From the NCBI GenBank assembly GCA_019894765.1, contig JAGXNT010000095.1:62001-126000 (forward strand): a stretch of DNA of 64,000 nucleotides. Direction: 5' to 3'. This stretch comes from Candidatus Heimdallarchaeota archaeon (GTDB taxonomy: Archaea > Asgardarchaeota > Heimdallarchaeia > JABLTI01). The translations under genes and the position numbers were made by a program. A model generated the notes under the pieces. The model saw only the letters and a list, made by a program, of their open reading frames with translations, was not told the DNA's origin and did not search any database. Numbering within the stretch: position 1 is the first letter of the stretch; each line of letters opens with the position of its first letter. Below are positions 19,401-27,793 of the stretch, piece by piece.

Positions 19401-21548
19401 ATATTGCTTCCCAACCAAAGTTAAATTATGATAATCATTAAACAATGCATAACCCGATGCATTAGTGGTTGTATAACCAATATTCCCATAATATAGATCA
19501 CCAAATTGTCTTCCATTGATTTCAATAAGAATGTCAGAAGCAGGTGTTCTATCTTCAAATTCAACATAAAAAACTAAATCAATGGTACTTGTATATTCTA
19601 AATCAATTTCTTCACCACTACCTCTGAGTTCTCCTTCACTAAGAACAAAGATGGTAAGACTCATACGACCAACAAACAAGTTGACTATTTTTTCATTAGA
19701 ATTGAATTGAGAACTCTCTAAAGCTTCCGCTTTGAGGGTATAACTACCCACTGTCAATGGCATTTGATTCCATATTAATTCAGCAAAACCAGTAGTGTTT
19801 GTATTAATTTCCCCTATCTCTATCCACTGAGAATTATCATAATATGAAAACCTAACTGTTATTCCTGCCCAACCTTCATCTAATGAAGTAATTCTAGCAG
19901 TAAGTGTAACATCATCACTCCAATTCACAGAATAATCTTGGGAATCAATTTCCAGTATCCCTTTCTCAACAATGGAGTCACCATAAGCAGAATTACCAAG
20001 ATATCCATTTTCATAATCTGCGGGAGTAAAGTAATGCGTATCTACGTGGTGACCTGCTAGCAGGTTTTCAATTCCTTGATCAAATACTCCATACCCGGTT
20101 CCATTAGTTGTAAAGTAATGAGGGATTCTTTCATAAGCACCATCTATATAATACCATAATTCAAAATCCATATTTGCAATAGGATCATCATCATCGTCTT
20201 TTACTTGAATTTCTGCACTCAGTTTTGTATAAGTGGGTGCGCCAGGATTATTCCGGTATTGCCCTTGAAAATCAATGTAGAACCAACTAATTCCTTCTAC
20301 TTGAATTTCCAATGTTGTATCTGCCATTGAATACTCATTTACTTTCGCTCGTAGAATATAATTTTCAGGATCCAGAGTAAATTGATGGGTCAGTATTGCT
20401 TGTCCAAATAGATTCGTGACAGCAGATCCTATGGTTACCCAATTCTGAGCATCGAGACTTGCTAGGAAAGTAACAGTTTTTCCTTCTGCTGGAGTTATCA
20501 TATCATACTTGACTGTTGCTTGTAATATTGTTGGATCATTATATTCTGTTATGATAGGATCAATAGATACTAGAAGTACTTCTATTGAGGGAATAATAGT
20601 TCGTAATGCTGATCCGAAACTTTCCGCATTGAATGCAGAACCTTTGTACCAAGCAATGAATGAATGGCTTCCCTGATCTATCGTTGTCCATATTGCTGAA
20701 GCATAGCCATTAAAATCAACTGTAATATCTTCTGATATTGTATCAACATTGGTAATTAAGTAAAAATTAACATCTGTTAATATTTCAGCGTAATTTCCAT
20801 TCCACCATTCATAGACTTTCAAATCATCGTTTAAATCAGAAGATTCCCCTAATTCAAAGAAAGTATCTGAAGTCGAAATTGTAGGTTCCAATAAGAAATA
20901 ATAATCAGTGTTTGCAGTTAGTGTTAATGGTGCACTTCCTCCGCAATATTCGAATGGAACATGCAATAATTGATTTGTTACATGAGCACTATTAGCAATG
21001 TATCCTGTTATTACTCCGTTTCTAATGTCAGAACCAGTTAAAGTACTTTTAATGTAAAAGTTGACATCTTCTCTGATTGTTGGACTTATATCTGTGAGAA
21101 ATCCATAAATTGTGGTAGTTTGTGGAAGATTAATTCTCAAAGCAAATTTGTTTGAATAAACAGTATTTATGATTGTTTCATTATCAATTGGTAATAATTT
21201 AAGATCCTTAAAATCAACTTCTCCTGAAGAGACTCCATGACCTGATGAAGTAGTTAAACTTGTGAGAGTTATTTCAGTTCCTTCCACTATTGGTTCTCCT
21301 TCAGATACAGATAAATTCGTGTAAGAAGGGGAAACTAAATCGAGAGGTTGCAATACTTGATTGAAGGGTTGTGTAGCTTCTGTTCTTGATATCTTATTAA
21401 TCACTTCGAATCCTTGCTCAAAATTGCCATCATGGAATAACACTTGTATATCTTCAATGCTTTCTTCTGTCGTGCTGTTGAAATTAATCAAGTGGATAAA
21501 CATCAAGGAAAAGTATAATACCATTACTACTAATGCTTTCTTTTTCAT
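16431..21548 (-). CDS. giant surface protein with tandem Ig-like (Big/MG2-type) domains
   Basis: The 1705-residue product begins with a signal peptide (KKKALVVMVLYFSLMF). A long series of about 90-110-residue beta-sandwich repeats follows, marked by recurring patterns such as TNTTGFAELIW, TTNASGYALFN, TTNQLGYVDISI, VTFLA and YTLKAE; these resemble bacterial Ig-like and macroglobulin MG2 modules. A single membrane helix (LVVAVLVFIGIIAGALYL) sits near residue 1510, followed by about 170 cytosolic residues that are Lys/Glu-rich. It looks like an adhesin or S-layer-associated fibre with an inside tail that could signal or bind cytosolic proteins. The ATG at 21548 follows GAGGT. It leads a five-gene same-strand run that ends with radB. 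Confidence 0.85.
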   Translation of the reverse strand: MKKKALVVMVLYFSLMFIHLINFNSTTEESIEDIQVLFHDGNFEQGFEVINKISRTEATQPFNQVLQPLDLVSPSYTNLSVSEGEPIVEGTEITLTSLTTSSGHGVSSGEVDFKDLKLLPIDNETIINTVYSNKFALRINLPQTTTIYGFLTDISPTIREDVNFYIKSTLTGSDIRNGVITGYIANSAHVTNQLLHVPFEYCGGSAPLTLTANTDYYFLLEPTISTSDTFFELGESSDLNDDLKVYEWWNGNYAEILTDVNFYLITNVDTISEDITVDFNGYASAIWTTIDQGSHSFIAWYKGSAFNAESFGSALRTIIPSIEVLLVSIDPIITEYNDPTILQATVKYDMITPAEGKTVTFLASLDAQNWVTIGSAVTNLFGQAILTHQFTLDPENYILRAKVNEYSMADTTLEIQVEGISWFYIDFQGQYRNNPGAPTYTKLSAEIQVKDDDDDPIANMDFELWYYIDGAYERIPHYFTTNGTGYGVFDQGIENLLAGHHVDTHYFTPADYENGYLGNSAYGDSIVEKGILEIDSQDYSVNWSDDVTLTARITSLDEGWAGITVRFSYYDNSQWIEIGEINTNTTGFAELIWNQMPLTVGSYTLKAEALESSQFNSNEKIVNLFVGRMSLTIFVLSEGELRGSGEEIDLEYTSTIDLVFYVEFEDRTPASDILIEINGRQFGDLYYGNIGYTTTNASGYALFNDYHNLTLVGKQYQCVAEIIETSRHEGYQLHFKINLIKCTPIIFLENQQGQKGTYTELIAMVKNIEGRPLSYVHVQFIINGILYEGISDCYGFVRAYIAPELPTGLYVIQCVTIEDEHYNSVQAFANFYLSKGVPHFVLLDAATIQDGFLTIKALAFDSLGRPIANLIVRITFFGWSELLTTDANGRIEYSFSVIGFEIGSYLLVLTFEGNDDWYDVTATGNVLIYEQESEIELLTTDITTSYGEEIYIQAKLESLQNLPLDNRLVEFFILLDDGSLIKLGENSTNIAGIVTFRTIITHVPGSFEIGVRYSGAIDFGPSEQYTSFIIQKAQVVIIGTDFDAIANSTATFRITFLDIYGAPIQQAEMYIFIWIGNDWTLLGIYTTNQLGYVDISIIIPFSLGVHTLKVEFPGNEFYSSGFLGLEMTVIVPPPKILPGITLHSDHHEVADHQEVIIEVTVANSVSGAGVTIHVFINNIYNDTITIINGYGSFSWQPTTIGQYNLTFLSVEDTVYLLSSQEITIQVIQNIPPELIGFFYDAYICEGEPFVLEASFYDASGIKAIWFIANGTQYDLVLVESIYTTTIFMLRQGVYNISLVAEDMQGYIAIYDLDQLTVFEKRTQVVTYHINSEVLEEGEELNFEALIYAENPLSQVYFIINNTEYQMVLSYQIDVHRSVWLISINSLAIGNFEIKIKIVEETSNVYINHISERLLVIPKTPQLLDYIWQIEDGKSDDFISGNITIDSYYPIELIEIWLDGQKLTITMIADGVYNFYGYVSHSKSHILTIKVTDIMGRILTDEIMLGGISGSSLLTTSLVVAVLVFIGIIAGALYLSLQRKKQIQTNPTATELDLPDLSDELLETFEEPQLAVESPNQSESTKKPKKQKKANIPPVASVARELAEEFLIETLEPVKIESTPQLEEVKEYIAKVIDDGLLPDENGEMKKSIDDLSSLIPDIDYRLLPKEEQIKILAEKEETSSLKSTVISLKEIAEEIDQTFKQKSGG

Positions 21549-21645
21549 TGTACAACCTCAGATAATCTATTTCGCTTTCAATGGTTTCTCATGGAATTTT
21601 GTTTAAAAAACACTAAATGAGATATCTTATAACGACAAAAAATGA

Positions 21646-23460
21646 TTAAGTTAAATTGTGCTCTTTGAAGAAAAAGTTTAGACGATCAATCATTTTAGCA
21701 GTATTCTTGCATTCTATTGCTCTTGGGAAGACATCCATATATGAGATTCGATTGTCTAATATAATCCAAGCACCAATATCATTCTCTGATCGAATCATTC
21801 TTCCTAAACATTGTCTCATTGTAACAACTGCTTGTAAGTAATTCATGTAGTTTGCAGCCTGTTCTTCTCCCCAAAATTTACTGTACTCTTTTATTATTTC
21901 TTTTAATGACCTGGATGGCGGAGGATACGGTAAACCTGCAATAATAACAGCAGAAATGAGTGATTTCTCGTTTTGTACGATTTCAATTCCTTCTGAAATT
22001 TTACCTCGAGCAGGAGCTAAAATTGTTGCCTTTGTTGGACAGCTTTTCACTTCATTTATTAATTTGGTAATTGGTTGGTTTGGTCGTTCTTCATACTTTG
22101 TTTTCAATAGATTAGCAAAAACAGAGGTTAGTTCATAGTTTGGAGTAAAGACTAGGGTGTGTCCCGGAATGGTTTTCAATATTTTTGAGATTGTGTCACA
22201 GTAATATAGAAATCGTTCTCTTGAGCGTTCTGAATAACGCATTGTTAATTGGGAATCATTTGTCGTCAAAATTATCCTATTTTCCCCGATTTTTTCTGAT
22301 AACACTGAAACCTTCTTTGCATTTGGTACTCCGAGAAAGCTCGCAAAATATTTCAGTGGTCTGAATGTTCCTGATAATAATATCAGGTGTTTTGCTAATT
22401 TCATGGGATTCAAAATTATTCGCGGATCTTTTAGATACAAAGTGAACTTCTTATCTGAAGTTAAAAAGCAAAAATCGTGATTATGGAGAAATTCACTAAC
22501 TTTAATGGTACTACTTATTTCTCTGCTACCTTGATTAAAACGTCTTAGAAGGTATTGTCTTCCACAATTTTGAAGATCTTGTATATCTTTGTCATCTACA
22601 TCCAAAGTATGTAACCCTTCTTGGTCGCGCAGACTTTGTAGGAGATTTAGCACTTTGTGTGAACCAATTTCATTAACTGCCTGATATAATGTTTTGTAGG
22701 ATAGGTTTCCAATGTTTCCTTTTGCGAGATTATGAGCCTCGTCAATTATAATTGTTGTATTTGCTAGATCAATTTTCATATTTTCAAATAGAATCTCTCT
22801 CAGCTTTGTATTCAACAAAAAGGGATATGTTGTAATTATCAAATCTGCATCTTTAAGAGCGGTCTTTAAAGCTAAATAGGGGCAGCCTAGGTTCTCAAGT
22901 TTATTTTCTAACATCCAAAGGATTTCTGCTAGTCCCACACCTTTTTTGATGTTTTCTGCAATACTGGTTCTTACACGTCTTGAGAGAGCATAGAAATTAC
23001 CGGATTCATTCTGCATGAAATGATATTTCTTGATATGATTGCAATCAAATAAGCTGCAACCAATTTGTGAAAATTGATTTCTAGTTTGCTTTGTAACTAG
23101 TGGACAAATATGTGTTTTCCCAACCATTGGAACTAACGAGTAGGTTTTCTGTCCAACTTTTCGATTATAATCATTAATCAATCCTAATTCTCTAAACCAA
23201 GCATCCATTTGTCCGAGCATTTTAGTGAAGATTAGAATTCGTTCATCCTCTTCTTTCCTGCTTAGAATTGCTGACAAAACAGCAGCAGTTTTACCACTTC
23301 CAGTTTCAGCATCTATTAGCAACGTATTATGAGATGCTTTTCGAATTGCTGTTATTATTGAGAATTGTTCTTTTCGATAATTAAGATAGGGAAAGATATC
23401 ATTTAAACGAGACCAAAAATTAACAAAATCATCTTGACCTTGATTACTTTCAGAATTCAA
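21646..23460 (-). CDS. xpd: XPD/Rad3-type DNA helicase with 4Fe-4S cluster
   Basis: The 604-residue SF2 helicase has Walker A AETGSGKT (51-58), DEAH in IIIDEAHNL (about 240-243) and motif VI QCLGRMIRSENDIGA. Between motifs I and II are four cysteines, C119, C135, C140 and C193, with spacing matching the iron-sulphur domain of XPD, FANCJ and DinG. Archaeal XPD unwinds DNA 5' to 3' and is linked to repair. The start is TTG at 23460 with AAGGA about 11 bases before it. No XPB-like partner is in the window. Confidence 0.9.
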   Translation of the reverse strand: MNSESNQGQDDFVNFWSRLNDIFPYLNYRKEQFSIITAIRKASHNTLLIDAETGSGKTAAVLSAILSRKEEDERILIFTKMLGQMDAWFRELGLINDYNRKVGQKTYSLVPMVGKTHICPLVTKQTRNQFSQIGCSLFDCNHIKKYHFMQNESGNFYALSRRVRTSIAENIKKGVGLAEILWMLENKLENLGCPYLALKTALKDADLIITTYPFLLNTKLREILFENMKIDLANTTIIIDEAHNLAKGNIGNLSYKTLYQAVNEIGSHKVLNLLQSLRDQEGLHTLDVDDKDIQDLQNCGRQYLLRRFNQGSREISSTIKVSEFLHNHDFCFLTSDKKFTLYLKDPRIILNPMKLAKHLILLSGTFRPLKYFASFLGVPNAKKVSVLSEKIGENRIILTTNDSQLTMRYSERSRERFLYYCDTISKILKTIPGHTLVFTPNYELTSVFANLLKTKYEERPNQPITKLINEVKSCPTKATILAPARGKISEGIEIVQNEKSLISAVIIAGLPYPPPSRSLKEIIKEYSKFWGEEQAANYMNYLQAVVTMRQCLGRMIRSENDIGAWIILDNRISYMDVFPRAIECKNTAKMIDRLNFFFKEHNLT

Positions 23461-23749
23461 TGTAGCTGCAATTCCTTTTGAAAATTTTTATCTTTCAATT
23501 GGTATTGCTAGTTTTTCTTTTAAAATAGCTAATTATTTTTTAAGATTATAGCTAAATCGAACCGCATCTGTTCTTGATTCATTATGTTGTTTAGATTTTA
23601 GAATAAAAAATACAGATAATCGAATAGGAAATGTTAAAACGTAGAAAATTCTAAAGAGAGTTTTGCTAATTACCGCTTTGAAAGAAATCCTATGATTCAA
23701 TATTATCCCCTACTAAATATTAGTTAGGCAAGTATTTGAATCTATTTTA
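23461..23749. other. intergenic region, no gene recognised
   Basis: This 289-base AT-rich stretch lies between xpd and rfcL, both on the minus strand. I see no reading frame with family support and no stable hairpin; it presumably carries the xpd promoter. Confidence 0.5.
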
Positions 23750-25312
23750 TTAAAAGAAATCATCAAGGGAGACTTGTTTCCTCTCTTTCTCTTCAGTATC
23801 CTCTTTTTTCTTTTCTTTCACTTCTTTAGCAGCTTTCTGTTCTTTAGCTTTCTTTGCTTTTCTCTCTGCAGCTTTGCGTTTTTTCTCTTCCTCTTCCAAT
23901 CTTTTTTCTTCAGCTAATTGTTCTTCCCTTTTCTTCTCGTATTCCTCTAATATTTCAGTCCAATCATCGCCTGTATCATCAAAACTTGAGAATTTTTGTT
24001 TACCCATTGTTGTTTGTTGTTTAACTTTCTCCTCTTCAAATGCATTCATTATCTTCTTTATTTTTCGAATAGATTCAGGATTCTCAATGAGTGATTTTAG
24101 CTGATTATCGTCTAACTCAAGCCAATAAGCCATTTGAGCAGCGTCACCTATATTACCATTGAGAACTTGTTTTACCAAATACAATGAGTCAGATCTTGCA
24201 GCAACTTTCGAGACATGTGTTTTCTCAGCCATACTGGAAGCTACGGAATCTCGTAATGCTCTGGAAAACATAGTCTGAGCATACATCCCAATTTTTTGCG
24301 GGAAAGTGTATTGCTTGATTTGTTTTGACGGTTTATCAACTTCTACCGCAACCCCACCAGAAACCAAATCAAAAAAGTATGAAAGTAATGCCCAACTTTG
24401 TCTTCTCATAATTCTCCCAAGAAAACGATCTGCTGTAGCTATAGTTTCATATGTATTAGCAAGTTGCTCATCACTAGTATGCATATAGGCATTTTCAAAA
24501 ATCCAAAGGAGTAACTCATCATATTTCATTTTCACTCCATCAATCGAATGCTTTCCATCCAAGAAATTTTGTGAATTGAATAAATCAACTAATGCTTGTT
24601 GAATATCCTTTGTTTGATCTCTATATGTATGAAGCAATTCAATATCGGTAGTTTTTCCAGCTTTAATTTGCAAAGCTGTACCCTCGAGATCATTAATTGC
24701 ACTTCTTAGATCTCCTTGGGCATGTTCAGCTATAAAAGTCAAATTTTCAGCCTTAAGCTCAAATTTCTGTTCTCGACTAATTTTCTTTAATATCTTCAAA
24801 ATTGATTCTATGGGAACCGGATAATATGCAATTACCTTTGATACTTTTCTTAAAGCCTTTAATTTCTGATCATATGCCTCATTTGCAGTACAAATTATTG
24901 GAACCGCAGCTTCTGCAATAACATCAATAAGGGATTTTACACCGCCTCTATCTTCTCTACCAGTTATACCATCAACTTCATCAATTAACAGAATTCTCTT
25001 GCCTTTAGATCCTCCATCCAAAGTTCCCTCTCTTGCTGAACTTCCAGCAATTCTTAGAATAGCATCTTTATTTCGAGTATCACTTGCATTCATCTCAACA
25101 AGTTCGTATCCTCTTTCTTTTGCTAAAGCAATGACACTACTTGTTTTTCCTGTACCAGCTGGTCCATGAAGTAAAGCAACTTTCCGGTTAGCTTTCGGTG
25201 ACCATGAATCGAACCAATCTCTTAATGCATCTACTGCATTTTCGTTACCTATAACTTGTCCAAGATTTGTTGGACGATATAATTCAGCCCATGGTAGAGT
25301 TTTATCAGACAA
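23750..25312 (-). CDS. rfcL: replication factor C large subunit
   Basis: The 520-residue AAA+ protein has the RFC N-terminus WAELYRPTNLGQVIGNE, Walker A GPAGTGKT (50-57), Walker B LLIDEVDG, sensor 1 ICTANE, and an RFC collar. A long Lys/Glu/Ala coiled tail (about 440-510) ends in the PCNA-interaction box QVSLDDFF at the very C-terminus. It opens and loads the PCNA clamp with the small subunit, which is not in the window. The TTG start at 25312 follows AGGAT by eight bases. The tail makes it slightly longer than many archaeal RfcL proteins. Confidence 0.96.
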   Translation of the reverse strand: MSDKTLPWAELYRPTNLGQVIGNENAVDALRDWFDSWSPKANRKVALLHGPAGTGKTSSVIALAKERGYELVEMNASDTRNKDAILRIAGSSAREGTLDGGSKGKRILLIDEVDGITGREDRGGVKSLIDVIAEAAVPIICTANEAYDQKLKALRKVSKVIAYYPVPIESILKILKKISREQKFELKAENLTFIAEHAQGDLRSAINDLEGTALQIKAGKTTDIELLHTYRDQTKDIQQALVDLFNSQNFLDGKHSIDGVKMKYDELLLWIFENAYMHTSDEQLANTYETIATADRFLGRIMRRQSWALLSYFFDLVSGGVAVEVDKPSKQIKQYTFPQKIGMYAQTMFSRALRDSVASSMAEKTHVSKVAARSDSLYLVKQVLNGNIGDAAQMAYWLELDDNQLKSLIENPESIRKIKKIMNAFEEEKVKQQTTMGKQKFSSFDDTGDDWTEILEEYEKKREEQLAEEKRLEEEEKKRKAAERKAKKAKEQKAAKEVKEKKKEDTEEKERKQVSLDDFF

Positions 25313-25449
25313 TCTGGCAAATCCTCGTTTGTAAAGTTAATCTCAAAGTATTTCTTCTTTATTTCTCTGTAGCATTTTAAGAATAAAAGCTTCACTATTA
25401 CCTTTGAGATTGAAAAGAAAGAAAAGATTGAATCAGCACTAAGGGTTTT

Positions 25450-26220
25450 TCATAACCTTTGAGCTGTTTCAATTTGTAAACCGTCTTCTTCTAGATTTAC
25501 TGGATAGAGTCTAGTATCGTAAATAGCTTTTCGCATTTTTCTAACTCGAAAAGTTCTTTGGAGTTGATCTGATCTCTCTCGTAAATAGAAATCAATAACT
25601 CCATCGGCAATATGACTGAACAAAATCTCAGTTTTCACATCATGCATGCCTTTAACCATTAATAAAATATGAACTCCACCTACTTTTCGAATAACATTAG
25701 ATGCGTAGTTTTGTATAAGTTCTCTTACTGGTTCTACTTCGTAATCTAGTAAAAGATGTGAAATTGAATCTATAATTGTAAATGGTTGGACTGCTTTTGC
25801 TACAGTAGTAGTAAATTTTGTTCTTAAAAGATTCAATAATCCTTTATCCCATGCAATTACTGGTGAACTCTCATCACTAGCGTATTTTGCACTATATGCA
25901 TCAATATAGGTCCAAGAACCAAGTGATTTGTAAGTATCAATACTCCAACCAAAAGTCATCATTTCTAATTCTACTTCTGAAGGTGGTTTGTCTACTGATA
26001 CATAAAATACCTTTTTTCCCGCTTTAGCCTGGTTATAAAGCATTTGTAAAGCAAATATTTCATGACCAGAACCAGGTTCACCTAGTAACAAAATAAGAGA
26101 ACCATCAGGGATACCTTTCCCGCCAATTGCGACATCAAATCCGGCAATTCCACTTTCTAAATAAACTCCTTTAACAGCTTCACTTCCTGGTATTTTACTT
26201 GGTATTCTTTGATAATCCAT
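25450..26220 (-). CDS. KaiC/RAD55-like RecA-fold protein lacking the Walker A lysine
   Basis: The product (256 residues from the ATG at 26220) follows the KaiC/RAD55 domain order: ESGIAGFDVAIGGKGIPDGS, a P-loop, the strand VFYVSVDKPPSEVE, a Walker B-like FTIIDSISHLL, and a late VRKMR basic stretch. The P-loop reads GEPGSGHE (47-54), with His-Glu in place of Lys-Ser/Thr, so nucleotide hydrolysis is unlikely in the usual way. It may be a regulatory or scaffold member of the family. GGAG ten bases before 26220 favours this ATG over a TTG at 26244. Confidence 0.8.
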   Translation of the reverse strand: MDYQRIPSKIPGSEAVKGVYLESGIAGFDVAIGGKGIPDGSLILLLGEPGSGHEIFALQMLYNQAKAGKKVFYVSVDKPPSEVELEMMTFGWSIDTYKSLGSWTYIDAYSAKYASDESSPVIAWDKGLLNLLRTKFTTTVAKAVQPFTIIDSISHLLLDYEVEPVRELIQNYASNVIRKVGGVHILLMVKGMHDVKTEILFSHIADGVIDFYLRERSDQLQRTFRVRKMRKAIYDTRLYPVNLEEDGLQIETAQRL

Positions 26221-26296
26221 TTCTTTTATTCTCCAATTTAGCAATCTTTCTTCTAATTTTAGTTAAACTTATTTGAAAACCTTTGTTATATGGCAA

Positions 26297-27205
26297 TTAG
26301 TAGTCATCTACTGTTTTAGCTCGTTCCATCATATGCTTGACCATATAAAACGGTCCATATGAGACATAAAAAATCGTTAAAGCGAACATAAATGCAGCAG
26401 GATAAATGACATATGCAAATGGTGTAGCAACACAAGCTACAATTGTGACTGCTGCTAAGCCCAAGAGAAATATTTCTAAGAAGTTCTTTGGTAGTTTTGT
26501 TGTTGGATACTTTATTTGAACTATCATCATTGTTCCTGTTAATATCATTAGTATCAAACCAATGATTGGTGTTGCAATGGAATCCGATCCTATTTGATCT
26601 TCAATAAATAATTTAATTATAATGTAACAAGCTGCGGCACATCCTGCCCCTGGTGAAGGAATCCCTTTAAACCATTTCTTGCTTGGAGATTTCATGAATC
26701 TAACCAACCTAAACAAAGTACAGAACCCAAAATAGACACCAACAAGAACTGAAAATACACCTAATATTTGGTGCGCAGGGCTAATTGTATTTCTTAGGGG
26801 AAGACTTAATGCAATCATTACTGCAGGTGCCAAACCAAATGAAACAGTATCTGCTGCGGAATCTACGAATGTACCAAAAAATCCAGGTTTCTTTTGAGCT
26901 AATCTTGCCGGTATTCCATCTGTGAAATCAAAAATAATCGCTAAAAGAACAAGTCTACCTGCCCATAGGACAAACTTGTAATTGTCAAGTTCAATGCCCA
27001 AATAGAAGTTTCTTGCATTTATGGAAACCAAAACAATAGCAGCAACTCCACTAGCAAAATTTAGGAACGTTATTGTATTTGCAATTATCGCTAGAATAAT
27101 GCGTAGAAAACGAGGAAGTTGTGGTGGTTCCCATTTTGTTTTCTTATCTTCCTCTGCTACTTCTGAAGTTGCATCTTGATCTGTGCTGTTTGATTTCTCA
27201 GGCAT
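26297..27205 (-). CDS. CDP-alcohol phosphatidyltransferase, PssA-like (archaetidylserine synthase candidate)
   Basis: The 302-residue membrane protein has the CDP-alcohol phosphotransferase signature D-x2-DG-x2-AR-x8-G-x3-D-x3-D. It is visible as DFTDGIPARLA followed by GTFVDSAAD, with all metal-binding aspartates and the nucleophile present. About eight hydrophobic segments follow. In archaea this family transfers serine, glycerol phosphate or inositol phosphate onto CDP-archaeol; the SAADTVSFGLAP stretch is closest to the serine type. The N-terminal 35 residues are charged and cytosolic. The ATG at 27205 follows GAGAGAAG. It is a polar-lipid synthesis gene without lipid genes beside it. Confidence 0.88.
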   Translation of the reverse strand: MPEKSNSTDQDATSEVAEEDKKTKWEPPQLPRFLRIILAIIANTITFLNFASGVAAIVLVSINARNFYLGIELDNYKFVLWAGRLVLLAIIFDFTDGIPARLAQKKPGFFGTFVDSAADTVSFGLAPAVMIALSLPLRNTISPAHQILGVFSVLVGVYFGFCTLFRLVRFMKSPSKKWFKGIPSPGAGCAAACYIIIKLFIEDQIGSDSIATPIIGLILMILTGTMMIVQIKYPTTKLPKNFLEIFLLGLAAVTIVACVATPFAYVIYPAAFMFALTIFYVSYGPFYMVKHMMERAKTVDDY

Positions 27206-27286
27206 AAAACTTCTCTCAATTTAATTACAAACTTATTTGATTTGATAGTTTTGAGTTTAAAGAATATTTCCATTTTTAGGAGAAAT

Positions 27287-27769
27287 TCATTCTTTATTTA
27301 TTTCATCAATAATTTTGAGAGCTTCATCCACATGCTTCTTTGGATTAAATTGTGATACAAATATGTGTCGGACAACACCTTTCTTATCTATAATGTATGT
27401 CACTCTTCCAGGTATAAGTCCGAATGTTGCTTTAACTCCGTAGCTTTTTCTTACGCTATTATCCTCATCACTTAGTATGGTAAATGGGAGTTTGTATTTA
27501 GTTGAAAAGTTCGTATGTGAATCAACTGAATCGCCACTAATTCCAATAACCTCTGCTTCTGCTTTCTTAAACAGCTCATATCTATCTCTAAAAGTACATG
27601 CTTCTGCTGTACACCCTGCTGTTTCATCTTTTGGATAAAAATAAATGACAAGTGTTTTCTTACCAATATAATCTTTGAGATGGACTACTTTACCATTGAT
27701 ATCTGGCAATGAAAAAAGTGGAGCTTCATCTCCTATACCTACTTTACTTTTGGTTTTCTTACTGCTAAT
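27287..27769 (-). CDS. bcp: peroxiredoxin, BCP/PrxQ type; probable ATT start
   Basis: The thioredoxin-fold core has the peroxidatic site AGCTAEACTFRD with the CxxxxC pair of BCP enzymes (residues 53 and 58 from 27769), which reduce hydroperoxides using thioredoxin. The first usual start, TTG at 27709, would delete the conserved first strand, yet the in-frame upstream sequence reads KVGIGDEAPLFSLPD, an excellent match to the family N-terminus. The open frame begins after a TAA at 27770-27772, and the only plausible start is the ATT at 27769, with GGAG nine bases upstream. An upstream ATG-GAG-TTG-TTG-TAA mini-frame is in the same phase. It is next to a thioredoxin-V4R gene. Confidence 0.9.
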   Translation of the reverse strand: MSSKKTKSKVGIGDEAPLFSLPDINGKVVHLKDYIGKKTLVIYFYPKDETAGCTAEACTFRDRYELFKKAEAEVIGISGDSVDSHTNFSTKYKLPFTILSDEDNSVRKSYGVKATFGLIPGRVTYIIDKKGVVRHIFVSQFNPKKHVDEALKIIDEINKE

Positions 27770-27793
27770 TTACAACAACTCCATGATTGCGAA

